NCBI GenBank assembly: GCA_023441145.1
Contig: JAEZQN010000310.1
Coordinates: forward strand, 1 to 12,514
Source of the DNA: Bacillota bacterium
GTDB taxonomy: Bacteria; Bacillota; Clostridia; Lachnospirales; Lachnospiraceae
Reading direction: 5' to 3'
DNA: 12,514 nucleotides
This document shows positions 6,265 to 12,514 of the stretch, piece after piece (positions within the stretch are counted from its first letter, which is position 1; every line of letters begins with the position of its first letter). Both the position numbers and the translations under genes were made by a program. The notes beneath the pieces were generated by a model. That model saw nothing but the letters and a program-made list of their open reading frames with translations, was not told where the DNA came from and made no database searches.

Positions 6265-7545
6265 TTACTTAAAGGATAAAAACCGTGAAACAATCTCTCC
6301 TAACGTAAATTTGTAATCAATCTTATCTACCTTATACTTAGTATAGATTGGATACTCTTTAAAAAAGACATCGTTTATACAATATCTTATATACCCCACT
6401 TCTGCTTCTTTCTTAACAGGGGCTTTCACATAAGATGGTAAACCAAAATCAACATAGACCTTATCGTTTGCTTTTAAGAGTATAGGAAGATTAATGTCTT
6501 CCGTCTTCAATGTAACCTCATTATTCTTTCCATTAAGAACAGGAAGCTTTGGAAGCTCTTTTGTATAATCGGATAGGTTTTTAAAGTTAAAAAATTTGAT
6601 TCCATAGTTCATTAATTGCGTGGTGTCCTTCCATTTATAACTTTTGTTAGGCGGCCAACCAGCGCCTAATACTACACTTATAAAGGTACGATCGTTATTT
6701 TTTAAAGCACCGACAAAACAGTAGCCTGCATTATTCGTAAATCCCGTTTTAACACCAAATGCACCATCCATCAAATATAAAAACTTATCCTTGTTAGAGA
6801 CAGCATATTCCCTTTTGCTATCCAAAGTCTTAAAATTCCAACTAGGTGTATTTATGATAGATACAAACTCTTCATTTTGGATGGCGTAGCTTGTAATTAA
6901 AGCCAGATCAAAAGCTGTAGTATAATGTCCCTCAGCATCCAAACCATTTGGCGTGACAAAATGGGTGTGCTCGAGGCCTAACTCTTTTGCTTTAGCATTC
7001 ATCATAGTAGCAAAGCCTTCCATGCTTCCTCCCACATGCTCTGCAATGGCGACAGCAGTATCATTATGGGACTCTAGCATAAGGGAATACAGAAGATCCT
7101 TCATCAAGAATTTTTCTCCTGGTTTAGCATTAAGCTGTACATCTGGCATAGAGGCAGCTTTAGATGAGAATGTTACAACCTCATCTAACTTACAATTTTC
7201 CAAAGCAACAATGCAGGTCATAATCTTGGTTGTACTAGCCATTGCTAACTCTGTAAAGCCATTCTTCTCATATAAGATATGATTACTAGTCGCATCTAAT
7301 AAAAGCGCTGACTTAGCACTTAGTCTTATCTCATCTTGATTTGTTTGACTCTTATACTTCTCAGAGTCAAGTCCAGAGTAATGAAGTTCGTCACCCGTAT
7401 TCTTATTAACAATATTTTGATTAATCAGTGTCTGCTGAATATCTTTAACAAATGGATCAATAACACTATATTGATAATACCCAAAGGACACTAGGGCAAT
7501 AATGGTTAATAATAGAATTATTCTTCTCCTAGTAAATTCCATCAT
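6265..7545 (-). CDS. dacF: D-alanyl-D-alanine carboxypeptidase (DacF/PBP5-like, penicillin-binding)
   Basis: This is a serine D,D-carboxypeptidase of peptidase family S11 that removes the terminal D-Ala from peptidoglycan stem peptides outside the membrane. From the ATG at 7545 it has 426 residues. A basic N-terminus (RRRIILLL) leads into one hydrophobic segment (about 8-22) that acts as signal peptide or anchor. The three active-site motifs are intact: STTK (Ser104, Lys107), SHN (159-161) and KTG (266-268). The C-terminal part resembles the beta-rich PBP5 C domain and ends in an amphipathic tail (FTLGEIVSRFLSFK) of the kind used for membrane association. It follows the germination genes by 66 bp without an intervening terminator and ends in its own strong terminator. 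Co-expression in the forespore, and a role in the spore wall or cortex like DacF, is therefore a reasonable inference; a vegetative DacA-like role cannot be excluded. Confidence 0.9.
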   Translation of the reverse strand: MMEFTRRRIILLLTIIALVSFGYYQYSVIDPFVKDIQQTLINQNIVNKNTGDELHYSGLDSEKYKSQTNQDEIRLSAKSALLLDATSNHILYEKNGFTELAMASTTKIMTCIVALENCKLDEVVTFSSKAASMPDVQLNAKPGEKFLMKDLLYSLMLESHNDTAVAIAEHVGGSMEGFATMMNAKAKELGLEHTHFVTPNGLDAEGHYTTAFDLALITSYAIQNEEFVSIINTPSWNFKTLDSKREYAVSNKDKFLYLMDGAFGVKTGFTNNAGYCFVGALKNNDRTFISVVLGAGWPPNKSYKWKDTTQLMNYGIKFFNFKNLSDYTKELPKLPVLNGKNNEVTLKTEDINLPILLKANDKVYVDFGLPSYVKAPVKKEAEVGYIRYCINDVFFKEYPIYTKYKVDKIDYKFTLGEIVSRFLSFK

Positions 7546-7550
7546 AAACT

Positions 7551-7556
7551 TCACCT
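7551..7556 (-). promoter_or_regulatory. Ribosome-binding site that sets the dacF start
   Basis: AGGTGA on the minus strand lies five bases before the ATG at 7545. A GTG at 7554 that would lengthen the frame by three codons lies within this site, so it is unlikely to be the start. Confidence 0.75.
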
Positions 7557-7611
7557 AAAGATATCTTCTTTTTATTTTATTAGGGAAATATCATTTTATT
7601 CATAAATCTTA

Positions 7612-9861
7612 TTAATAACGATTTAAAGTAAAATCTACAACAACTTCAACCTTAAGATTTTCTAGGAATTCATATTGTCTCTCTTTGTAATAAGAGTATA
7701 TGTCTCTATTAAGATAACGACTCATTCTTAAAATATTCAAATAATCAATGCTTTCCTCTTTTATCATTCTGTTAATTTGGTCTTCCATGATTGCTTTTAC
7801 CTGAGCATCTACTTCCTTCTCAAGTTTATGGTAAGCTTCCATTCTTTTGTCTGTTGTATACGCTAAGACGTCCTCTTCTCCCTGTTCAATTTTCCCATGT
7901 CCTTCTATCTGAACACGAAGGTATGGTATTCCATTTTTTAGAATTAAAGAATTACTATTACGTAATTCACTTAATCTAATGATCTGACTCTTACCCCCAT
8001 CCGAATAGGAGCCCTTTAAAAATATACGGCTATAATTACCAAAGCCTCTTAAAATATCTGTATACTTACTTTGTTCTTCTGTTAGCTTGGCGACTAGAAG
8101 TGAATTGTCTACAATACCTTCGCCATTAATCACTAACCCATTAAGATGCAAGGAGATAATTGGAATATGAATGCACAAATCCGTGTTATTGCGGTCATTC
8201 ACTAAAGTACCCAGGTATACTTCACCCTTTGAACTATTTGATAGATTATTATCATGTAATCGTGTTAGGTAATTACCCAAGCCATCTGTCACTTTATCGT
8301 TATAGTTCATCACCTGCCATAAACTGGAGTCGGTTAAGAACACAACTGTATTTTTTGATATCTCATAATGATTTTCACAGTATTCGATAAATTGACGAAG
8401 AACCTCTTTGTTTTTTGTAAGATTTTCACCTAGCACAATTGCCTTAAGATGACGGTAATCTAATTTCTTTTCTGAACTTGTTTTATATTGCTCTTCCACC
8501 TCATACAGATTTTCTCCCTGATAATTTCTAAGTAGTGTCTCCTTATCACTAGATTCTTGCTCAGATACTGCTGCAAGGTCAGGAAGTACATAATAGGCCG
8601 AAAATATTCCATTGTAATAATCCACTCCAAAAACCTGAACAAAATCACGATCTTCTATCTCAACCTGATTGGCACATCCGCTTAAACCAATTCCTATACC
8701 AAAGAACAGAAAAACCATAATCATGCCTTTACCTACACTATGTTTTATTGTTTTTATCTTAATTGGCTTAATCTTCCTAATAAAGATCGGAATGAAAGGA
8801 AGGAGAATGCTTTGTGGCAATCCAATGTAAAACATATACTTCATGTAGTATTCATAAAACAAGTTAATATCTACAGGAGTCACGGATGCCAAGAATACAA
8901 ACACCAAAAGTAGTGGAAGGATACACTTTCCTGTTTGTTTGTTGAATACATGCTTCGTAACGTGACACATATAATACAGCAACCCACTTAAAATACTAAA
9001 GATAGTTAATAACCATAAAGATATTAAGATTGCATCCTGACGATTTAATAAAGACCATGGTAAATGTGTCAGCTGTAAAATGGATACTGCTGACCACAGA
9101 GATTGGGACGATGCTTTTTCCCCTAACAAACCAACTGTTAAGGCAAATACTAAACCAGAGATTAACAGTATACAGATGAGGCCTTTTAGAGTATGGGTAA
9201 ACATACCAGTAACTAAAGAAGCACTTGGTTTTTTAGGCTTCACATAAGGTTTAATAAAGAGTAATAGCTCTATTTCATTAAATAATAGGAATAATACAAA
9301 TCCAGCCTTTGCCGTACTGAAAATGTTGGTAGCAAATACAGGAGTTAGATTCGCAATATCAACATCTTTTAAGGTTAACAAAAACAGTATCAACACAGGG
9401 ATTAATACGATATAATACATGATTTCAGCATATCTAGCTCTCGCTTCCATTCCCTTATATGTCATATAACCTGCCACCACAATAAGAGGAAGTGCAATGG
9501 ATATGGTTGAATAATCAAGTAATATAGTTGTATTGATTATACTAATAAATAGTCTAAGGATCATTACCGTAGTAAAGAAAAATTTAATTAGATAAAGTCC
9601 ACAAAAAATGGCCGTAAAAAACTTTCCTATCGTTTCCTTAGTGTAAGACAAATAGGGTCTTTCTAGCTGTTTTAAATAAAAAGTAATGATTAATAGATAC
9701 AGAAAAAGCAGTAAAGCAGCTACAAGAATTGCACCAAGTCCATCATACCCAGCACTGCTAGAAATGACATATGGGACAATCAAAGACAATACACCAAAGA
9801 AATCGAATACAATTAAACACTTTAATTGTCGTAGAGTTATTTTTTCATTTTTAGAGTACAT
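7612..9861 (-). CDS. GerB-GerC fusion: spore germination permease joined to germination lipoprotein
   Basis: A single 749-residue frame contains two receptor subunits that are normally separate genes. Residues 1 to about 365 form a GerAB-type permease of the APC superfamily, opening NEKITLRQLKCLIVFDFFG and holding about ten hydrophobic segments. A basic linker (RKIKPIKIKTIKHSVGKGM) leads to a hydrophobic stretch ending in LSGC. That is a lipobox whose cysteine is residue 396 (codon at 8674-8676). From there to the end the sequence is GerAC-like, with NQVEIEDRDFVQVFGVDYYNG, a central Ger_C-type region, and the tail YLNRDIYSYYKERQYEFLENLKVEVVVDFTLN. No stop or frame change was seen between the halves. 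Two in-frame ATGs at 8724 and 8718 precede the lipobox; the second has AAAGG seven bases upstream, so GerC might also be made separately. The upstream ribosome-binding site (GGAAGG, 9874-9879) is about 12 nt from the start. Topology would place the GerC half outside the membrane, where lipoprotein signal peptidase could cut it free. Confidence 0.9.
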   Translation of the reverse strand: MYSKNEKITLRQLKCLIVFDFFGVLSLIVPYVISSSAGYDGLGAILVAALLLFLYLLIITFYLKQLERPYLSYTKETIGKFFTAIFCGLYLIKFFFTTVMILRLFISIINTTILLDYSTISIALPLIVVAGYMTYKGMEARARYAEIMYYIVLIPVLILFLLTLKDVDIANLTPVFATNIFSTAKAGFVLFLLFNEIELLLFIKPYVKPKKPSASLVTGMFTHTLKGLICILLISGLVFALTVGLLGEKASSQSLWSAVSILQLTHLPWSLLNRQDAILISLWLLTIFSILSGLLYYMCHVTKHVFNKQTGKCILPLLLVFVFLASVTPVDINLFYEYYMKYMFYIGLPQSILLPFIPIFIRKIKPIKIKTIKHSVGKGMIMVFLFFGIGIGLSGCANQVEIEDRDFVQVFGVDYYNGIFSAYYVLPDLAAVSEQESSDKETLLRNYQGENLYEVEEQYKTSSEKKLDYRHLKAIVLGENLTKNKEVLRQFIEYCENHYEISKNTVVFLTDSSLWQVMNYNDKVTDGLGNYLTRLHDNNLSNSSKGEVYLGTLVNDRNNTDLCIHIPIISLHLNGLVINGEGIVDNSLLVAKLTEEQSKYTDILRGFGNYSRIFLKGSYSDGGKSQIIRLSELRNSNSLILKNGIPYLRVQIEGHGKIEQGEEDVLAYTTDKRMEAYHKLEKEVDAQVKAIMEDQINRMIKEESIDYLNILRMSRYLNRDIYSYYKERQYEFLENLKVEVVVDFTLNRY

Positions 9862-9881
9862 AACAAATATTGTCCTTCCGT

Positions 9882-11414
9882 CTATTCTTCATTGTCTTGT
9901 TTCCCTTTAAAAAAGAGTCGTTTTCTCGCATCTGGTCTTGTATAACTTGGTCTTGCAGTCATTTTATTGGTTGGCATCTTGATGAGAGCATCCTTGTAAT
10001 CATTATCTCCTACTACACCTGACGATACAAAAGGTATCAAATATGGTGTACCAAAGCTTTTTAAACCACAGAGATGAGTCATTAGTAGTACAAACCCAAC
10101 AGCAAATCCTAACAATCCCCATATAGCTGATAAAACGATAATCAAATAACGAACGAGACGAAAAGCTGCTGAAAAGGCCTCATTTGGTATAGTAAAGGCA
10201 GCAATCGCTGTAAGGGCTACAACAATGACTACAATAGGGCTTGCTATATTAGCATTGACAGCTGCATCTCCAATGATTAAGCCTCCTACAATACCAATGG
10301 TATTCCCCATAGGTCCTGGCAAGCGAATTCCTGCTTCTAGAAGTAGTTCAAATGCTATTTCCATAATAATTACTTCAAAAAAAATAGAAAAGGGAACCCC
10401 CTCTCTAGCGGCTGCAAAGGATAAGGCCAGATTTGTGGAAATTAACTCAGATTGATAGTTTACTATAACAATATACAGACCTGGTAATGCTACTGCAATA
10501 AAGGAAGCTATATAGCGTAGAATACGTGAAAATGTTGCTACTTCCCACCTGCTATAATAATCATCCGAAGCTTGATAGAAGGAATTCAAGGTGGTAGGTA
10601 GCAATAATACCATAGGTGAATTATCTACAATTATGCATACACGACCTTCTGTTAATGCAGAGGCAGCTTTATCCGGTCTCTCCGTTGCCTGAAACTCAGG
10701 GAAAGGCGAATAATGATTACGTTCCGTCAGTTGTTCTAACATACCACTATCAAAGATACCGTCTATGACAAAGTTTTCAATTCGATGAATAATATCATCT
10801 ACAATCTCATTCTTTACAATACCATCCATATACACTACAGCTACATCTGTCTTAGTTCTAGTACCAACCTTCAGCTGCTTGATCTTCAAATTAGTATCTT
10901 TAATTCTTTTACGAAGTAACACTCGATTAATAAAGAGAGCTTCACTAAAGCTTTCTTTGGAACCACGTACTGTGACTTCATTTTCCGCAGTAGGAACTCC
11001 GCGATTGGCAAAGCCTTTGACGGAAACTTTTAAGGCCTTATTATAGCCATCGATTAAGATTGCAGTATCACCCGATAAGATGCCATCCACTATATCTTGT
11101 ATCGTATCTAGTTCTGTTACATCTGCGCTTCTAAGGCCCTTGGCCTTAATATAATCAAACTTATTGTCTTTTGGAAGATCATCCATTTTATACAATAAAT
11201 AACGTAGCGTATCTTCCTCCAACAATTCTTTATTGATCATATTGTCCATATACAAAAAGTAGATATCAACCTTATGTTCTCCACCAATTGTGAATCGACG
11301 TTTTACCAAATCAGCACAGTCTTTAAAAAGAGAATCTAATACTTCTATGTTTTGCTCTAAGCTCGTGCCCATAGTTGCTATGATTTCATTTAGTTCATTA
11401 TAGTATGCTTTCAT
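9882..11414 (-). CDS. gerA: GerA-family spore germination protein (germinant receptor A subunit)
   Basis: This is the A subunit of a Ger-type germinant receptor, located in the spore inner membrane and needed to sense small-molecule germinants. From the ATG at 11414 the protein has 510 residues, typical for the family. The soluble N-terminal half (about residues 1-290) begins with NELNEIIATMGTSLEQNIEVLDSLF. It includes the characteristic stretch GRVCIIVDNSPMVLLLPTTL followed by FYQASDDYYSRW. The C-terminal half carries several membrane segments starting near PGLYIVIVNYQSELI, including GPMGNTIGIVGGLIIGDAAV, and a short basic tail. The frame stays open 15 codons further upstream to 11459, but those residues do not resemble GerA, lack a ribosome-binding site and overlap a possible promoter. 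The GerB-GerC gene follows 20 bp downstream, consistent with one operon. The germinant cannot be read from the sequence. Confidence 0.93.
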   Translation of the reverse strand: MKAYYNELNEIIATMGTSLEQNIEVLDSLFKDCADLVKRRFTIGGEHKVDIYFLYMDNMINKELLEEDTLRYLLYKMDDLPKDNKFDYIKAKGLRSADVTELDTIQDIVDGILSGDTAILIDGYNKALKVSVKGFANRGVPTAENEVTVRGSKESFSEALFINRVLLRKRIKDTNLKIKQLKVGTRTKTDVAVVYMDGIVKNEIVDDIIHRIENFVIDGIFDSGMLEQLTERNHYSPFPEFQATERPDKAASALTEGRVCIIVDNSPMVLLLPTTLNSFYQASDDYYSRWEVATFSRILRYIASFIAVALPGLYIVIVNYQSELISTNLALSFAAAREGVPFSIFFEVIIMEIAFELLLEAGIRLPGPMGNTIGIVGGLIIGDAAVNANIASPIVVIVVALTAIAAFTIPNEAFSAAFRLVRYLIIVLSAIWGLLGFAVGFVLLMTHLCGLKSFGTPYLIPFVSSGVVGDNDYKDALIKMPTNKMTARPSYTRPDARKRLFFKGKQDNEE

Positions 11415-11417
11415 ATT

Positions 11418-11423
11418 ATCACC
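11418..11423 (-). promoter_or_regulatory. Ribosome-binding site that sets the gerA start
   Basis: GGTGAT on the minus strand matches the anti-Shine-Dalgarno end of 16S rRNA and lies just before the ATG at 11414. The longer open frame starting at 11459 has no recognisable ribosome-binding site. Confidence 0.6.
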
Positions 11424-11431
11424 ATTTTTTG

Positions 11432-11461
11432 TAGTATTCTCATAGTGTATCCAAAACATTC
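11432..11461 (-). promoter_or_regulatory. Possible forespore (sigma-G-like) promoter for gerA
   Basis: On the minus strand, AATACTA (11432-11438) resembles the sigma-G -10 consensus CATACTA. It lies 18 bp after GAATG (11457-11461), a weak match to a sigma-G -35. Position and spacing suit a forespore-expressed germination gene, giving a short leader that contains the gerA ribosome-binding site. This is inferred from consensus resemblance only. Confidence 0.3.
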
Positions 11462-11491
11462 TATTTTATGAATTATATAAACAAGCACGAA

Positions 11492-11510
11492 GAATCCTCA
11501 CTTTGCCTTC
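11492..11510. repeat. Direct repeat, copy 1 (19 bp)
   Basis: GAATCCTCACTTTGCCTTC occurs here and, without mismatch, again at 11578-11596. The start-to-start distance is 86 bp. Both copies lie in the intergenic patch between the scpB terminator and gerA. Confidence 0.85.
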
Positions 11511-11516
11511 TTACAT

Positions 11517-11537
11517 ACTCGTGCATCATGCACGAGT
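11517..11537. repeat. Perfect 10-bp inverted repeat (hairpin)
   Basis: ACTCGTGCAT is followed, after one base, by its exact reverse complement. The palindrome lies between the two 19-bp direct repeats and has no T-tract on either side, so it does not look like a terminator. It is followed by a GC-rich run that stands out from the AT-rich surroundings. Confidence 0.8.
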
Positions 11538-11551
11538 TCGCGGGCGCGCTC

Positions 11552-11583
11552 GGATTCCATACAAGCAAGCTTGTCTGGAATCC
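11552..11583. repeat. Interrupted inverted repeat (8 + 6 bp stem)
   Basis: The arms GGATTCCA and TGGAATCC, with inner arms ACAAGC and GCTTGT, form a long hairpin with one T/C mismatch and a very small loop. It shares its outer bases with the second 19-bp direct repeat. Together with 11492-11510 and 11517-11537 it makes one composite element of roughly 120 bp that is G+C richer than the flanking DNA. Confidence 0.75.
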
Positions 11584-11596
11584 TCACTTTGCCTTC
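11578..11596. repeat. Direct repeat, copy 2 (19 bp)
   Basis: This is a perfect second copy of the 19-bp repeat at 11492-11510. Its first bases also form the right arm of the hairpin at 11552-11583, so direct and inverted repeats are interlocked. Confidence 0.85.
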
Positions 11597-11600
11597 GCGC

Positions 11601-11645
11601 AAAAAAAGAAATAGTGCGGTAGGTGATATGATACCGGACTATTTC
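11601..11645 (-). terminator. Intrinsic terminator of the scpAB operon
   Basis: On the minus strand, just after the scpB stop, two 14-nt arms (11608-11621 and 11632-11645) pair with a single mismatch around a 10-nt loop. They are followed by seven T residues (11601-11607). This is a textbook rho-independent terminator and separates scpAB from the gerA group. Confidence 0.9.
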
Positions 11646-11655
11646 TTCGTAATTT

Positions 11656-12225
11656 TTATATATTCAATTTCAACTGAACCTCAGCTTCTGCTTCTTGTTT
11701 AAAATCATTTAATTGATCTTGGTTTAAGGTTGGAAGGTTATCAAGAGATGTTACTCCAAATGAGCGAAGAAACTCTTCTGTAGTTCCAAATAGTATTGGA
11801 CGACCTGGTGCATCCAAACGGCCCACCTCACAAACGAGATTGTATTCTACAAGACGATTCACTACATGATCACACTTAACCCCTCGTATGGCTTCTATCG
11901 CGTTTTTAGTAATTGGTTGTTTATAGGCTATGATTGACAGAGTCTCTAACTGCACATCCGTAAGAACATGTTTTCTTGGAATATGAGTAATCTTTATTAA
12001 CATATCATACATTTCTTCCTTTGTACAAAGCTGATAGGAACCATCCAATTCAATGAGCTGAATGCCTCTGCTTTCTTCACTATATTCATCCATCATAGTT
12101 TCCAAGATTCGTTTTGTTGTTTCTTCATCGTGTTCAATTGTTTTTGCAATGCGATCTAGCTCTACTGCTTCCCCTAAAGAAAACAGAATGGCTTCAATTG
12201 CGGCTTTTACTTTATTTAGTTCCAA
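11656..12225 (-). CDS. scpB: ScpB, segregation and condensation protein B
   Basis: ScpB is the dimeric winged-helix partner of ScpA in the SMC complex, acting on the nucleoid in the cytoplasm. The 189-residue length is normal for the family. The opening (KAAIEAILFSLGEAVELDRIA) and the central block (LTDVQLETLSIIAYKQPITKNAIEAIRGV, then RGVKCDHVVNRLVEYNLV and GRLDAPGRPILFGTTEEFL) are hallmark ScpB segments covering two winged-helix domains. The start is a TTG at 12225. An AGGAG Shine-Dalgarno at 12234-12238 sits 8 nt upstream of it. The only nearby ATG (12230-12232) is out of frame and leads to an early stop. The gene directly follows scpA and is followed by a strong intrinsic terminator, so it closes the operon. 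The acidic, lower-conservation tail after about residue 165 is typical. Confidence 0.95.
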   Translation of the reverse strand: MELNKVKAAIEAILFSLGEAVELDRIAKTIEHDEETTKRILETMMDEYSEESRGIQLIELDGSYQLCTKEEMYDMLIKITHIPRKHVLTDVQLETLSIIAYKQPITKNAIEAIRGVKCDHVVNRLVEYNLVCEVGRLDAPGRPILFGTTEEFLRSFGVTSLDNLPTLNQDQLNDFKQEAEAEVQLKLNI

Positions 12226-12233
12226 GGCTCATT

Positions 12234-12238
12234 CTCCT
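12234..12238 (-). promoter_or_regulatory. Ribosome-binding site that sets the TTG start of scpB
   Basis: AGGAG on the minus strand lies 8 nt before the TTG codon at 12225 and overlaps the scpA stop codon. It supports a non-ATG start and suggests translational coupling of scpA to scpB. Confidence 0.75.
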
Positions 12239-12514
12239 ATTCGTAAACTATGTTACCAGTCAGTTCCTCCGTAGATATATTCGTATCATTAACATAGGTA
12301 ATAATAATGTCATCAAATATTTGCTCTTGCTCCACCTTCAGCTTACCGACCTTCATAAGCTCTAAGACACAGAGAAAAATAATGATAACTTCCATTTTAG
12401 ATGTACTGGTCTCCAAAAGACGTCTAAATAAAAATGATCTATGTGCTTGTCCATAGGCTTCAATAAATAGCATCTTTTCATCTAGATTAACTTCTTCTTT
12501 CTTAATGTCACCAT
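12237..12514 (-). CDS. scpA: ScpA, segregation and condensation protein A (C-terminal part, cut by window edge)
   Basis: This is the C-terminal part of the kleisin subunit of the SMC-ScpA-ScpB condensin-like complex, which compacts and segregates the chromosome. The frame is open to the right edge, so the start lies outside the window, and it ends in TAG at 12237-12239. About 92 residues are visible. They include the stretch HRSFLFRRLLE followed by KMEVIIIFLCVLELMKVGKL and QEQIFDDI, which matches the conserved C-terminal winged-helix region of ScpA that contacts SMC heads. The next gene, scpB, starts only 11 bp downstream, and its ribosome-binding site overlaps this stop codon, as expected for the usual scpAB operon. 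An internal ATG at 12473 is not the start, because coding sequence of the same family continues upstream of it. Confidence 0.9.
   Translation of the reverse strand, partial: GDIKKEEVNLDEKMLFIEAYGQAHRSFLFRRLLETSTSKMEVIIIFLCVLELMKVGKLKVEQEQIFDDIIITYVNDTNISTEELTGNIVYE

Noticed and set aside
8460..8648. Small minus-strand frame inside the GerB-GerC gene
   Set aside because: It overlaps the conserved start of the GerC half in another frame and shows no family features; it is not evidence of a frameshift.
11415..11459. N-terminal extension of GerA by 15 codons
   Set aside because: No ribosome-binding site precedes the first ATG, the residues do not fit the family, and the internal ATG at 11414 has GGTGAT directly upstream.
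11492..11596. Two-copy repeat considered as a CRISPR fragment
   Set aside because: There are only two repeats, 19 bp long and 67 bp apart, the intervening DNA is itself palindromic, and no cas gene is nearby.
12062..12365. Plus-strand frames opposite scpA and scpB
   Set aside because: They are antisense to strongly conserved genes, and their translations are low-complexity hydrophobic or serine-rich.

Overview
The window reads as chromosomal DNA from a low-G+C, spore-forming anaerobic Firmicute, most likely a Lachnospiraceae (Lachnoclostridium-like). The reasons are the AT-rich composition, strong Shine-Dalgarno sites, the ScpA/ScpB condensin accessory pair, a GerA-type spore germinant receptor, a sporulation-type D,D-carboxypeptidase and a sodium-pumping biotin decarboxylase. 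Every supported gene lies on the minus strand, so transcription runs from high to low coordinates. No tRNA, rRNA, CRISPR array, transposase or phage gene was seen.

From right to left: (1) The end of scpA, then scpB, closed by a clear intrinsic terminator (11601-11645). (2) A short, visibly G+C-richer intergenic patch (about 11481-11600) with a perfect 19-bp direct repeat and two hairpins, a candidate dispersed repeat element. (3) A spore module: gerA, then one continuous reading frame that fuses the GerB permease to the GerC lipoprotein, then a DacF-like carboxypeptidase with its terminator (6192-6225). (4) A 323-bp AT-rich gap (5942-6264) that should hold the promoter of the next operon. (5) A five-gene biotin operon: MmdA-like carboxyltransferase, OadG-type subunit with a lipoprotein extension, biotin carrier, OadB sodium pump, and a 5S/OadA-type carboxyltransferase. 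It ends in a strong hairpin (648-690). (6) A monocistronic BFD-like [2Fe-2S] protein with its own promoter (613-641) and terminator (166-202). (7) At the left edge, a second promoter with the same layout (31-59) and a perfect palindrome at its start site, driving a gene outside the window.

How the genes work together: in the biotin operon the first four genes follow the mmdA-D-C-B order of methylmalonyl-CoA decarboxylases. The fifth adds the pyruvate/oxaloacetate half-reaction of a transcarboxylase. No biotin carboxylase (AccC) gene is present, so the set fits carboxyl transfer and Na+-coupled decarboxylation rather than ATP-driven carboxylation. The spore module would build a germinant receptor in the spore inner membrane, with the carboxypeptidase trimming peptidoglycan peptides.

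The items most worth a second look are the GerB-GerC fusion with an internal lipobox, the hybrid transcarboxylase plus Na+-pump operon, and the duplicated promoter/operator flanking the [2Fe-2S] gene. Several start codons were reassigned from the longest open frame on ribosome-binding-site evidence.
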